Below the pieces are notes generated by a model. That model did not search any database. It was not told the DNA's origin and was given only the letters and a program-made list of their open reading frames with translations. A program made the position numbers and the translations under genes. This document shows positions 56,552 to 64,000 of a DNA stretch of 64,000 nt, piece by piece. Position 1 is the first letter of the stretch. Each line of letters opens with the position of its first letter. Origin of the DNA: Pseudacidovorax sp. (GTDB taxonomy: Bacteria > Pseudomonadota > Gammaproteobacteria > Burkholderiales > Burkholderiaceae_C); the NCBI RefSeq assembly GCF_017991995.1, contig NZ_JAGOPN010000009.1, forward strand, positions 178,360-242,359. Reading direction: 5' to 3'.

Positions 56552-57736
56552 TCAAAGGGCTTCGGCCTGGTGCAGGGCGTCGACCTGCGCGGGGGTCCGG
56601 CCCAGCCACTGGCGCAGGACCTCGTCGTTGTGCGCGCCCACCTGCGGCAATGCGCTGCGCACGCTCAGGGGGGTGTCGGACAGGTGGATGGTCACGCCCT
56701 GCATCGGTACTTCAGTGCCGCCGAAGGGCAGGCGCACGATCGCGTCGCGATGGGCGAGCTGCGGGTTGTGGACCACTTCGTCGAGCCGGGCGATCTTGGC
56801 GCAGGGAACGCCCTGCGCCTCCAGGCGCCGCACGATCTCGTCGGCCTCCAGCCCGGCCATCCAGTCGGCCACCAGGCCCTCCACCGCATCGCGGTGCGCC
56901 AGTCGGCTGGCCATGGTGGCGAATCGCGGGTCGTCGATCAGGCCCGGGCGCTCCATGGCGCGCAGCACGCGGGGGAACATGTTGTCGTCGCCCCCCACCA
57001 GCAGCACATGGCGGCCGTCGCCGGTGGCGAAGGTGTTGGAGGGCGCGACGAAGCGGTCGCGGCTGCCCACGCGCGTCATCGTGGTGCCGAAGAGCAGCTG
57101 CTGCGGGATGGCCGTCATCAGCATCGAGAGCGCGCTTTCGAGCAGCGACACGTCCACCAGTTGCCCACGGCCCGTGGCATGGCGCGCATTGAGCGCGGCC
57201 AGGATGCCCAGAGCGGCATACATGCCGGTGGTGTAGTCGCAGATGAAGGAGCCGATCATGGTCGGCGGCCCCTCGGGCTGGCCGGTCATGTCCATCAGGC
57301 CGCTCATGGCCTGGGCCACGCCGTCGAAGCACTGCTTGTTGGCGAGCGGCCCGTCCTGCCCGAAGCCGGAGATGCGCGCCATGACCAGGCGCGGGTTGAG
57401 GGCATGGACCGCCTCCCAGCCCAGGCCCATCTTCTCCATGGTGCCCGGGCGGAAGTTCTCGACCAGCACATCGGCCTCGGCGATCAGCGCCCGCAGCGTC
57501 GCCAGGCCCTCGGGGTGGCGCAGGTCCAGCGCCAGGCTCTTCTTGTTGCGGTTGACGATGAAGGTATAGAGGCTCTGGCCCTCCACGGCGGGCAAGGCCT
57601 GCCGGGCGTATTCGCCTTCGCCGGGCGGCTCGATCTTGACCACCTCGGCCCCCATGTCGCCCAGCATCATGGCGCAATAGGGCCCCGCGATGAAGCGCGA
57701 GAGATCGAGGACGCGCAGGCCGGCCAGCGAGGTCAT
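56552..57736 (-). CDS. CaiB/BaiF family (class III) CoA-transferase
   Basis: A 394-residue class III CoA-transferase. It has FIAGPYCAMMLGDMGAEVVK, VLVENFRPGTMEKMGLGW, and the catalytic Asp167 in ICDYTTGMYAALG (Asp169 in formyl-CoA transferase). It transfers CoA between acids, an alternative to ligase activation. GGAG precedes the ATG, and a perfect palindrome lies 63-78 bases upstream. First gene of the leftward run ending near 53303; the two enoyl-CoA hydratases and SDR follow. Confidence 0.92.
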   Translation of the reverse strand: MTSLAGLRVLDLSRFIAGPYCAMMLGDMGAEVVKIEPPGEGEYARQALPAVEGQSLYTFIVNRNKKSLALDLRHPEGLATLRALIAEADVLVENFRPGTMEKMGLGWEAVHALNPRLVMARISGFGQDGPLANKQCFDGVAQAMSGLMDMTGQPEGPPTMIGSFICDYTTGMYAALGILAALNARHATGRGQLVDVSLLESALSMLMTAIPQQLLFGTTMTRVGSRDRFVAPSNTFATGDGRHVLLVGGDDNMFPRVLRAMERPGLIDDPRFATMASRLAHRDAVEGLVADWMAGLEADEIVRRLEAQGVPCAKIARLDEVVHNPQLAHRDAIVRLPFGGTEVPMQGVTIHLSDTPLSVRSALPQVGAHNDEVLRQWLGRTPAQVDALHQAEAL

Positions 57737-57798
57737 GGGAAATGTCTCCGTGTGGATGCGCGCCGTCTGCCTAATCTCGACTCCGCGACGCGATTTTT

Positions 57799-57814
57799 AT
57801 CTGTTATAACAGAT
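57799..57814. promoter_or_regulatory. Perfect palindromic operator ATCTGTTATAACAGAT
   Basis: A 16-base perfect palindrome in the 94-base divergent promoter of the CoA-transferase and the VOC/acyl-CoA dehydrogenase genes. TATAAC within it reads as a -10 on both strands, so a bound protein would block both promoters. It recurs with one change at 44311-44326. An FCD-GntR operator is inferred. Confidence 0.7.
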
Positions 57815-57830
57815 TTATCGGAGACAAAGC

Positions 57831-58655
57831 ATGACCGTCCATCTTTTCACCCCCTCTGCCCCGCCCGCCTCGGCGCAGGCCAGCGCCTTCCTGCGGCTGC
57901 GCCAGATCTGTCTGGTGGCGACTGAACTCGATCCCGTGGTGGAGGACCTGTGCGCCGTCTTCGGCGTGGAGGTCTGCCACCGCGACCCCGAGGTCGGTCA
58001 GTTCGGGCTGCACAACGCGCTCATGCCCTTCGGCCAGCAGTTCATCGAGGTGGTCGCGCCGACCCGGCCCGACACGGCGGCGGGCCGCTATCTGGATCGC
58101 CGCGGCGGCGATGGCGGCTACATGGTGATCCTGGACACCGACGCCCTTCCGCGCTGGCGCACCCATGTGGCAGCCATCGGCGTGCGTGTGGCCGCCCCGC
58201 TGGCCCTGGGCGAGTACGAAGGCATGCAGCTGCATCCGCGCGATACCGGCGGCGCCCTGCTGGAGCTCAACACCACCCTGGGCGGCGCGGCGCTCGATGG
58301 CCCCTACTGGCCGGCGGGGCCGCACTGGCAGCAGCATGTGCGCGCACAACGGGTGAGCGGCATCGCCGGCGCCGTGCTCCAGTCGGCCGAGCCTCAGGCG
58401 CTGGCCCGCCGCTGGTCGCAGATCCTCCAGCGTCCGCTGGCGCAGGACCATCTGGCGCAGGACCATCTGGCGCTGGACAACGCCACGCTACGCTTCGTGC
58501 AGGAGGGCGACGGCCGCGGCGAAGGCCTGGCCGCCCTGCTGCTGCACACGCGCGACGCCGCGGCCATCGAGTCCGCCGCCCGCGCACGCGGCCTGCCCTG
58601 CCGCGAAGGCCAGGTCACGGTCGGCGGCGTGCAATTCCATCTGCAGGCGGCCTGA
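57831..58655 (+). CDS. VOC-superfamily (glyoxalase-like) protein
   Basis: A 274-residue protein with an N-terminal glyoxalase-like half (LRLRQICLVATELDPVVEDL, FGLHNALMPFGQQFIEVVAP, GGYMVILDTD) and a second half with AVLQSAEPQALARRWSQIL. It resembles the glyoxalase-like proteins of the Glyoxalase_3 group. The frame contains an in-frame 15-base tandem repeat (58437-58466) encoding LAQDH twice, then LALDN. It is divergent from the CoA-transferase and precedes an acyl-CoA dehydrogenase by 46 bases. The reaction is unknown. Confidence 0.75.
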   Translation: MTVHLFTPSAPPASAQASAFLRLRQICLVATELDPVVEDLCAVFGVEVCHRDPEVGQFGLHNALMPFGQQFIEVVAPTRPDTAAGRYLDRRGGDGGYMVILDTDALPRWRTHVAAIGVRVAAPLALGEYEGMQLHPRDTGGALLELNTTLGGAALDGPYWPAGPHWQQHVRAQRVSGIAGAVLQSAEPQALARRWSQILQRPLAQDHLAQDHLALDNATLRFVQEGDGRGEGLAALLLHTRDAAAIESAARARGLPCREGQVTVGGVQFHLQAA

Positions 58656-58701
58656 TCCGTCACCCGTCCCGCACTCGCCCCGATCAACAAGGAGACATGC
58701 C

Positions 58702-59898
58702 ATGGAACTCGAATTCACCCCCGAAGAGCGGGCCTTCGCCGACGAGGTGCGCGACTTCATCGCCGGCCACCTGCCCCCCGACATCGCCCAGCGCGTGGAG
58801 CACGACCTGCACCTGGAGCGCGACGACTACATGCGCTGGCAGCAGATCCTGGGCCGGCGCGGCTGGCATGCCTACACCTGGCCCGAGTCGCAGGGCGGGC
58901 CGGGCTGGAGCGTGATCCAGCGCTACCTGTTCGAGACCATCAGCGGGCAGATGAACTGCCCCACCATCCAGCCCTTCGGGCCGCGCATGGTCGGACCGGT
59001 CATCTACAACTTCGGCAATGCAGCGCAGCAGGCGCAGCACCTGCCGGGCATCCGCGATTCGACGGTATGGTGGTGCCAGGGCTATTCCGAGCCGGCCTCG
59101 GGCTCGGACCTGGCCTCGCTGGCGACACGGGCGGACGACGCGGGCGACCACTACGTGGTCAACGGCCAGAAGATCTGGACCTCGTATGCGCACCACGCCG
59201 ACTGGATGTTCTGCCTGGTCCGCACCCGCCGCGAAAGCCGCAAGCAGGAGGGCATCTCCTTCCTGCTGATCGACATGCGCACGCCGGGCATCGAGGTGCA
59301 GCCCATTCCCATGCTGGAGGGCACCCATTCCTTCAATGCGGTGTTCTTCACCGACGTGCGGGTGCCCAAGGCCAACCTGGTGGGCGAGGAAGGCCAGGGC
59401 TGGCGCTACGCCAAGTTCCTTCTGGAGCATGAGCGGGTCGAGAACTCCAACATCGGCTTCTCGACCTTTGCGCTGCGCCGCCTGCGACGCATGGTCGCCG
59501 CGGTGCAGGACCGGGGCCGCCCGCTGGTCGAGCAGCCGCTGTTCCGCGCCAAGCTCGCGCGCACCGAGGCCCAGCTCAAGGCGCTGGAGATGACCACGCT
59601 GCGTGCGCTGTCGAGCATGGGCAGCGGCAGCTCGCCCGGCGCCGGGCTTGCCTCCGCCCTCAAGATCCGCGGCACCGAGATCGGCCAGAGCCTGACCGAA
59701 CTGCTCTTCGAGGCGGCCGGCCCGCTCGGGCAGCGGCTGGACCCGGCCCTTGCCCACGGCAAGGGCGACCTGGCCAGCCTGGATGCCAGCCTGCGCGGCG
59801 CCCCAGCCAACTACTTCTGGCGACGTGCCATGTCGATCTACGGCGGCAGCAACGAGATCCAGCGCAACATCGTGGCCAAGCAGGTGCTTGGACTCTGA
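58702..59898 (+). CDS. Acyl-CoA dehydrogenase, PimC-like large subunit, paralogue of 35952
   Basis: A 398-residue acyl-CoA dehydrogenase closely related to the one at 35952: WWCQGYSEPASGSDLASLAT, NGQKIWTSYAHHADWMFCLV and the C-terminal IYGGSNEIQRNIVAKQVLGL, again with Gly at the usual catalytic Glu position. No small-subunit partner is adjacent; it may borrow the one at 37162 or act alone. It ends the VOC/dehydrogenase operon whose promoter holds the perfect palindrome. Confidence 0.88.
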   Translation: MELEFTPEERAFADEVRDFIAGHLPPDIAQRVEHDLHLERDDYMRWQQILGRRGWHAYTWPESQGGPGWSVIQRYLFETISGQMNCPTIQPFGPRMVGPVIYNFGNAAQQAQHLPGIRDSTVWWCQGYSEPASGSDLASLATRADDAGDHYVVNGQKIWTSYAHHADWMFCLVRTRRESRKQEGISFLLIDMRTPGIEVQPIPMLEGTHSFNAVFFTDVRVPKANLVGEEGQGWRYAKFLLEHERVENSNIGFSTFALRRLRRMVAAVQDRGRPLVEQPLFRAKLARTEAQLKALEMTTLRALSSMGSGSSPGAGLASALKIRGTEIGQSLTELLFEAAGPLGQRLDPALAHGKGDLASLDASLRGAPANYFWRRAMSIYGGSNEIQRNIVAKQVLGL

Positions 59899-60037
59899 GC
59901 GCATGGTGGCGGTGGCGGGCTGCTGCCGGCGCTGTTCCAACAGGTGGAATGGCGGTCTTCGCGCAGGGCGGGGCCTGGCCTAAGCTGTTTCCGATGCACG
60001 AGCCGGTCATGCAACCGGTTCGGCCCGGAGACTTTCG

Positions 60038-61030
60038 ATGACCCCCATTTCCACCTCTCTTCGGCTTCGCCGCCGCTCGCTTCTTCAGGCCGCCGCATTC
60101 GGCGCGGTATTGCCCAGCGCCTGGGCCCAGGCCCCCTTTCCGAACAAGCCGGTGCGCATCGTCGTGCCCTTCGCAGCCGGCGGCCCCACGGACCTGATGG
60201 CCCGGGCCATCGCCAAGGCCATGGGCCAGTCCACGGGGCAGCCCTTCATCGTCGACAACAAGCCCGGCGGCGGTGGCGTGATCGGCCTGAGCGAGATCGG
60301 GCGCAACCCCGCCGACGGCTACACGCTGGTGATGCCCTCGATCCTGGCGGTGACCAACCCTGCGCTGATGCCCAACTACCCCTTCGACACCCTGAAGGAC
60401 TTCAGTCCGGTCACCATCGTCGGCCTCATCCCCCACGCCCTGGTCGTCAAGCCGGACTTTGCGGCCACCGACCTGCAGGGGCTGGTGAAGATGGGCAAGG
60501 CCAACCCAGGCAGCCTGTCGTACGCGTCCTCGGGCATCGGCACCTCCGCCCATCTGGCCGGTGCGCTGTTCGCGCAGCGCGCGGGCATCCAGGCCACGCA
60601 TGTGCCCTACCGCGGCGCCGGCCCGGCCGTGCAGGATCTGCTGGGCGGCCGCGTGCAGTTCATGTTCCTGGACATGAGCACGGCCCTCGGGCAGATCCAG
60701 GCCGGCAAGCTGCGCGCGCTGGCCGTGGCACCGGCCCAGCGCTTCGACGGCCTGCCGCAGGTGCCCACGGTTGCCGAGCAGGGCTACCCGGGCTTCGATG
60801 TGCATGGCTGGTACGGGCTCCTGGTGAAGGCGGGCACCCCCGCGCCGGTGGTCGATGCCCTGTACCGCGAGGTCAAGGCCGCACTTTCTGACACCGAGCT
60901 GCGCGCCATGTTCCGCGCACAGGGCATCGAACCCGGCGGCATGCCGCCCGCCGAATACGGCGAGATCATCCGCAAGGACCTGGTGCAATGGCGCAAGACC
61001 ATTGCCGAACTCGGCATCAAGCTCGACTGA
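60038..61030 (+). CDS. Bug-family (tripartite tricarboxylate transporter-type) periplasmic binding protein
   Basis: A 330-residue Bug/TctC-like solute receptor, a family hugely expanded in Burkholderiales. The Arg-rich Tat-like signal (LRLRRRSLLQAAAFGAVLPS) is cleaved near AWA-Q. Mature motifs are FPNKPVRIVVPFAAGGPTDL, FIVDNKPGGGGVIG and YASSGIGTSAHLAGALF. The Asp-containing loop that contacts carboxylates is typical. No TctA/TctB membrane partners are near, as usual for these orphan receptors. It is followed after eight bases by a dehydrogenase, suggesting a hydroxy-acid ligand. Confidence 0.93.
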   Translation: MTPISTSLRLRRRSLLQAAAFGAVLPSAWAQAPFPNKPVRIVVPFAAGGPTDLMARAIAKAMGQSTGQPFIVDNKPGGGGVIGLSEIGRNPADGYTLVMPSILAVTNPALMPNYPFDTLKDFSPVTIVGLIPHALVVKPDFAATDLQGLVKMGKANPGSLSYASSGIGTSAHLAGALFAQRAGIQATHVPYRGAGPAVQDLLGGRVQFMFLDMSTALGQIQAGKLRALAVAPAQRFDGLPQVPTVAEQGYPGFDVHGWYGLLVKAGTPAPVVDALYREVKAALSDTELRAMFRAQGIEPGGMPPAEYGEIIRKDLVQWRKTIAELGIKLD

Positions 61031-61038
61031 AGGCCACC

Positions 61039-62019
61039 ATGCGGATCGCGATTCCCGACGACTACCAGGACTGCGTGCGCGGGCTGGCCTGCTTCGGCAA
61101 GCTCGCCGGGCACGAGGTCACCGTCTTCCACGACACCCTGCACGATCCGGCCGCGCTGGCCGAGCGTCTGCAGGACTTCGACGCCGTGGTGCTCACGCGG
61201 GAGCGCACCCGCGTCGGCGCCGAGCTGCTGGCGCGGCTGCCGCGGCTGAAGCTGATCAGCCAGACCGGCAGGGTGGCCGGCCATGTGGATCTGGCGGCCT
61301 GCACTGCGCACGGCGTGGCCGTGGCCGACGGCCGCGGCTCCGGTGCCGCGACGGCCGAGCTGACCTGGGCGCTGCTGCTGGCCAGCCGGCGGCACCTGGT
61401 GGACGAAGCCAACCGGCTGCGCGCCGGCCAGTGGCAGGGCCACCTGGGTCAGCAGCTCTTTGGCCAGCGGCTGGGCATCTGGAGCTATGGCCGCATCGGA
61501 ACCCAGGTGGCCCGCTACGGCCGCGCCTTCGGCATGCAGGTGTGGGTGTGGGGCCGCGAAGCCTCCACCGCTGCGGCACGTGCCGATGGCTTCGACGTGG
61601 CGCCCTCGCGCGAGGCCTTCTTTGCCGAGAGCGATGCGGTCTGCCTGCATGTGCGCCTGGTGCCGCAGACGCAGGGCCTCGTCACCCGCGCCGACCTGGC
61701 CCGCATGAAGCCCGGCGCCGTGCTGGTCAACACCAGCCGCTCCGAGCTGATCGAGGACGGTGCCCTGGTCGATGCCCTGCGCGCCGGACGTCCGGGCTTT
61801 GCCGCGGTGGACGTGTTCGACCAGGACCTGGAGCCGCTGCAGGGCGGCCACCCGCTGCTCGACCTGCCCAATGCCCTGTGCACCCCGCACATAGGGTACG
61901 TGGAGCGCGACAACTACGAGCACTACTTCGGCACGGCCTTCGACAACATCGTGGCCTTTGCGCAGGGGGAGCCGCGCAACATCGTCAATCAGGAAGTGCT
62001 GGGCGCGCGGGGCGACTGA
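61039..62019 (+). CDS. D-isomer-specific 2-hydroxyacid dehydrogenase family protein
   Basis: A 326-residue NAD-linked 2-hydroxyacid dehydrogenase. The NAD-fold motif is LGIWSYGRIGTQVARYGRAF, with Ser replacing the usual first Gly of GxGxxG. The catalytic Arg is in NTSRSELIEDG, the Glu is in the following helix, and the His is in TPHIGYVERDN. It reduces 2-keto acids or oxidises 2-hydroxy acids. The ATG at 61039 lies eight bases after the Bug gene, so both are probably one operon for a hydroxycarboxylate. Confidence 0.9.
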   Translation: MRIAIPDDYQDCVRGLACFGKLAGHEVTVFHDTLHDPAALAERLQDFDAVVLTRERTRVGAELLARLPRLKLISQTGRVAGHVDLAACTAHGVAVADGRGSGAATAELTWALLLASRRHLVDEANRLRAGQWQGHLGQQLFGQRLGIWSYGRIGTQVARYGRAFGMQVWVWGREASTAAARADGFDVAPSREAFFAESDAVCLHVRLVPQTQGLVTRADLARMKPGAVLVNTSRSELIEDGALVDALRAGRPGFAAVDVFDQDLEPLQGGHPLLDLPNALCTPHIGYVERDNYEHYFGTAFDNIVAFAQGEPRNIVNQEVLGARGD

Positions 62020-62081
62020 ACCCCTGCGGCATGCGGGCTGCTCGGCCCCGCATGGAAGAGCGCCTGGATGCGCCGCGGCGC

Positions 62082-62603
62082 TCAGCCGTGACGGATGACG
62101 TTGAAGCCTTCGTCCGCCGTCGGTGCCACGAAATAGCGAGAGATCTGGTCGAACTCGGCGTCGCTCGTTTCGAAGGGGTGGTCCCCGGCCGCATTGCGGG
62201 CGCGAAGACGGGCCTTGCAGACCTCGTCGGGCACGTCCAGCAGGTGCAGGGCATGGGCGGCGCCTGCCCGCTCATACAAGCCGCGCGCCCAGGCCCGGGT
62301 GGCGACCGTGTTGGCGGGAAAGTCGAGCACCACCGACACGCCACTGCGCAGCAGCGATTCGACGTGACCGCTCATGGCGTCGCGCAGGCGGCCCGCGCAG
62401 CGCACATAGTCGGCGAGCGCATGGATCTCGTTCGGATAGAGCCGCGACAGCCAGTCGTCCTCGCTGATGCGCACGGTGTTGGGGGCGGAGGCCAGGCGCT
62501 GCGTCAGCGTCGACTTGCCCGAGCCGATCTTGCCGCAGACCAAGTGCAGCGTGGCGACGGAAGAAAGGGGCGCGGAACGGGGTGGGACTTGCGGTGGGTT
62601 CAT
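62082..62603 (-). CDS. P-loop AAA-type ATPase/kinase (AAA_33-like)
   Basis: A 173-residue P-loop protein with Walker A LVCGKIGSGKSTLTQRLA at about residues 21-38, RISEDDWLSRLYPNEI as a substrate/metal loop, VVLDFPANTVATRAWARGL as Walker-B-like strand, and the LID Arg motif KARLRARNAAGD. Such small kinases phosphorylate diverse small molecules or nucleic acids. AGGAG lies before the ATG. It is preceded by a leader ORF and hairpin with T-run. The substrate is unknown. Confidence 0.85.
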   Translation of the reverse strand: MNPPQVPPRSAPLSSVATLHLVCGKIGSGKSTLTQRLASAPNTVRISEDDWLSRLYPNEIHALADYVRCAGRLRDAMSGHVESLLRSGVSVVLDFPANTVATRAWARGLYERAGAAHALHLLDVPDEVCKARLRARNAAGDHPFETSDAEFDQISRYFVAPTADEGFNVIRHG

Positions 62604-62640
62604 TTCGATCTCCTATGACGAGGGCCCGGGAGACAGAAAG

Positions 62641-62666
62641 AAAAAACCCGCCTCACCGGGCGGGTT
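62641..62666 (-). terminator. Intrinsic terminator / possible attenuator before the P-loop gene
   Basis: On the minus strand AACCCGCC - CGGTGA - GGCGGGTT forms a perfect eight-base stem followed by TTTT (62644-62641) and C. It lies 38 bases upstream of the P-loop ATG and 25 bases after a short leader ORF, so it may stop transcription entering from the right or attenuate it. Confidence 0.7.
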
Positions 62667-62690
62667 GCGGATGGCGACCTGGGCCGCGCG

Positions 62691-62747
62691 CTAACCCACC
62701 CGCCCCGGAATGAAGCGAATGATGGAGGTGATGCGCGGGACGGTCAT
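62691..62747 (-). CDS. Possible 18-residue leader peptide, Ile-rich
   Basis: ATG at 62747 to TAG at 62691 encodes MTVPRITSIIRFIPGRVG, with four isoleucines in ten codons. It ends 25 bases before the terminator hairpin, the geometry of an amino-acid attenuator. The downstream gene is not an obvious amino-acid gene, so the reading is tentative. Confidence 0.35.
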   Translation of the reverse strand: MTVPRITSIIRFIPGRVG

Positions 62748-62808
62748 GGCGGGGCCAGCTTAACAGCGCGGCGGGGGCTGCGGAGAAGGAGCTGGTCACG
62801 CTCGACCT

Positions 62809-63519
62809 TCACGTGAAGACCTCATGGAACGCCGTCACGTCGCACATGGCCACCTGGGCCTGCAAGGGAAACACGCGCCAGGGCGCGGCCACGTCCATGT
62901 GGACCAGCCGGCGCAGCAGCTCATCACGCACGGCTGGCTTCACCTGCTGGCGCCAGTCGAGCACCTGGCCCCAGGTGGAGCTGCCGTTCAGGTGCAGCGG
63001 ACCGCTGACGGGCTGGATCGATTCGACGAAGGCCTGTGGGAACAAGCGCGTGTAGGCCCGGAGGTTGTAGAGCCAGGAGACGCCCATGACCGACCGTGCT
63101 TCGGGATGGGCGCTGCGGATGTGTTGGAACATCGCGCGCAGTTCATGTTGGCGCGCATCCACCGCAGCGGCGGCGAGCGGACTGGCGGCTAGACCTTCCG
63201 GCGGCATGAAGTGGATACGCAGCAAGCCTGCAGCGTTGGGGCTGTCGTATGAGAAGCATCCGAAGGTCGGCGCAGGAGCGAGCGGTGGGCGGGCTTTGTG
63301 GAACTTGAGCGTGGTCGACAGCAGGGTTGCTTGGTCATGGCTGACCGTGCCCAGTTCAGCCAGGAAGATGGTCCATTGTTCGGCACCACTTTCGCCCCAG
63401 AGATGCAGGCGGCGGCGGAGGTTGGTGCAGCGTGCGACCGCTACGTCGAAGGGCACGCCTGCCGCGGCCGCGTAATGTGCAGCGAAGGTCAGTTGGAGCG
63501 AGAAGTAGGCGCTGGGCAC
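62809..63519 (-). CDS. Hypothetical protein of unknown function
   Basis: A soluble protein of 236 residues if started at the GTG at 63519 (VPSAYFSLQLTFAAHYAAAA). The same frame is open to an ATG at 63606, but those extra residues fall in repeat-like DNA with no good ribosome site. Visible features are an Arg-rich helix (VARCTNLRRRLHLWGESGAE), LSTTLKFHKARPPL, LRIHFMPPEG, and a C-terminal LRRLVHMDVAAPW with MCDVTAFHEVFT. No signal peptide or membrane segments are seen. I do not recognise the family. Its GC is lower than most of the window and it sits next to an IS, suggesting acquisition. Confidence 0.65.
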   Translation of the reverse strand: MPSAYFSLQLTFAAHYAAAAGVPFDVAVARCTNLRRRLHLWGESGAEQWTIFLAELGTVSHDQATLLSTTLKFHKARPPLAPAPTFGCFSYDSPNAAGLLRIHFMPPEGLAASPLAAAAVDARQHELRAMFQHIRSAHPEARSVMGVSWLYNLRAYTRLFPQAFVESIQPVSGPLHLNGSSTWGQVLDWRQQVKPAVRDELLRRLVHMDVAAPWRVFPLQAQVAMCDVTAFHEVFT

Positions 63520-63735
63520 AGCGTGATGGACTGTCCGGGAGCCTTGATTGTGGTGGTTGAAAGGCGGCTTCAGACTGATAGCCGAAGTACCGGCAGTCGG
63601 CCCCATACTTCCGATTTCGGCCAGGAACGGACATTCAGATCATCGGCTCGCCTGTCGGCGCCGCCTACCGGGATGGCCATGACCTGGCCGTAGCTCGAGG
63701 GTCGGCCTCGGTCTAGGTGTCATGTCTCAATAGGT
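63520..63735. other. Non-coding junction before the IS481-like element
   Basis: These 216 bases separate the hypothetical protein from the IS end. The stretch around 63570-63635 (CCGATTTCGGCCAGGAACGG) resembles text common in comamonad intergenic regions and is not convincingly coding. Two short palindromic pieces and no clear gene or promoter are visible. Confidence 0.35.
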
Positions 63736-63807
63736 TGTTCACCCGGAAGGGTCTGGGAGACTGGAGTTACCACGCTTCAGTCACCAGAGGGACCTTCCGA
63801 GTGAACA
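63736..63807. repeat. 17-18 bp inverted repeat at the IS left end
   Basis: TGTTCACCCGGAAGGGTC (63736-63753) and the reverse complement of 63791-63807 (TGTTCACTCGGAAGGTC) agree except for one mismatch and one missing base. In RNA they would form a long hairpin covering the transposase GTG start at 63801. Confidence 0.7.
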
Positions 63808-64000
63808 GCCATAAGAATGCCAGATTGACCTTCGAAGGGCGCAAATTGCTTGTCCAACGCATCGCTGTCCAGGGGCTCCAGCGCTTCGAGCAGCATGGCG
63901 AGCGCGGCCTGCTGGACCGCAGCTCACGCCCGGCTCGCACGCGCTCCTGCCTGGACGCGCAGCTTTGCGAGCGCATCGAACAGCTTCGCCGCTGTCGCAT
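63801..64000 (+). pseudogene. IS481-family transposase, N-terminal part, apparent in-frame HTH deletion
   Basis: The frame from GTG at 63801 reads VNSHKNARLTFEGRKLLVQR, then IAVQGLQRFEQHGERGLLDRSS and RPARTRS, the N-terminus of IS481 transposases. In intact relatives about 20 residues of helix-turn-helix separate the VxxGL segment from RFxxxGxxGLLDRSS; here they are joined directly. The frame stays open to the window end. Either an internal deletion disabled DNA binding or this is a divergent subtype. Because the catalytic domain is outside the window, the call is provisional. Confidence 0.6.

Larger units (their letters stand above)
63736..64000 (+). mobile_element. IS481-family insertion sequence, 5' part (cut by window edge)
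   Basis: A left end TGTTCACCCGGAAGGGTC (63736-63753) precedes a transposase frame whose N-terminus is typical of IS481. An inverted copy of the end sequence (63791-63807) overlaps the transposase start. The right end lies beyond the window, so the size and target duplication cannot be seen. Confidence 0.7.

Noticed and set aside
63520..63606. N-terminal extension of the hypothetical protein to the ATG at 63606
   Set aside because: The added residues lie in repeat-like intergenic DNA with a ribosome-like GGAAG only one base from the ATG; kept as a possible alternative only.
63767..64000. Reverse-strand frame over the IS end
   Set aside because: It is antisense to a recognisable IS481 transposase N-terminus and has low-complexity Arg/Ser content.

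Overview
This 64 kb window is high-GC (visibly around two thirds or more G+C) chromosomal DNA, most likely from a Comamonadaceae-like betaproteobacterium (Burkholderiales; Variovorax/Acidovorax type). The placement is an inference. It rests on the Bug-type tricarboxylate-transporter binding protein, many CaiB/BaiF CoA-transferases and SDRs, Liv-type ABC operons next to acyl-CoA genes, the hpd-phhB-phhA order, and a dispersed intergenic repeat of the kind found in that family. I see no rRNA, tRNA or CRISPR. The window is a long run of accessory catabolic islands, and no gap between genes exceeds 300 bases.

Layout. (1) 1-9948: a leftward operon with an SDR, a complete branched-chain-type (Liv) ABC importer, two more SDRs, a 3-ketosteroid delta1-dehydrogenase-like flavoprotein and a cut-off GST, facing a divergent GntR regulator. 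Two identical ATGTATAC sites lie between them. (2) 9919-14008: a CoA-transferase, a LysR regulator, an SDR and a CitE-like CoA-ester lyase, linked by a shared LysR-type box. (3) 14219-17285: phenylalanine-to-homogentisate genes (hpd, phhB, phhA) plus an SDR. (4) 17854-33359: a sugar island with an aldose epimerase, a lactonase, an aldose dehydrogenase, a GbpR-like LysR, two interleaved sugar ABC importers, an aldonate dehydratase and a 2-keto-3-deoxy-aldonate dehydratase. This fits non-phosphorylating L-arabinose oxidation toward 2-oxoglutarate. (5) 33394-33998: a ParDE-type toxin-antitoxin pair.

(6) 34144-59898: a CoA-thioester (beta-oxidation-like) island with two paralogous CoA ligases, four acyl-CoA dehydrogenases, a fused LivHM importer with two tandem binding proteins, an ACAD10/11-type kinase plus dehydrogenase module, a FadB-like multifunctional enzyme, a MaoC hydratase, two enoyl-CoA hydratases, an SDR, a CoA-transferase, two VOC proteins and LysR and GntR regulators. 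A 16-bp palindrome recurs (15/16) at two distant promoters of this island and suggests one regulon. (7) 60038-62603: a Bug binding protein, a hydroxyacid dehydrogenase and a small P-loop kinase-like protein preceded by a possible attenuator. (8) 62809-64000: a lower-GC end with an unknown protein and the 5' part of an IS481-family element whose transposase seems to lack its helix-turn-helix.

The recurring theme is import, CoA activation or ring/sugar oxidation, and beta-oxidation-like cleavage, with each island under its own local regulator. The strongest new leads are the shared palindromic operator, the split ACAD10/11-type 4-hydroxyacyl-CoA module, the interleaved sugar transporters and the apparently leaderless ParD promoter.
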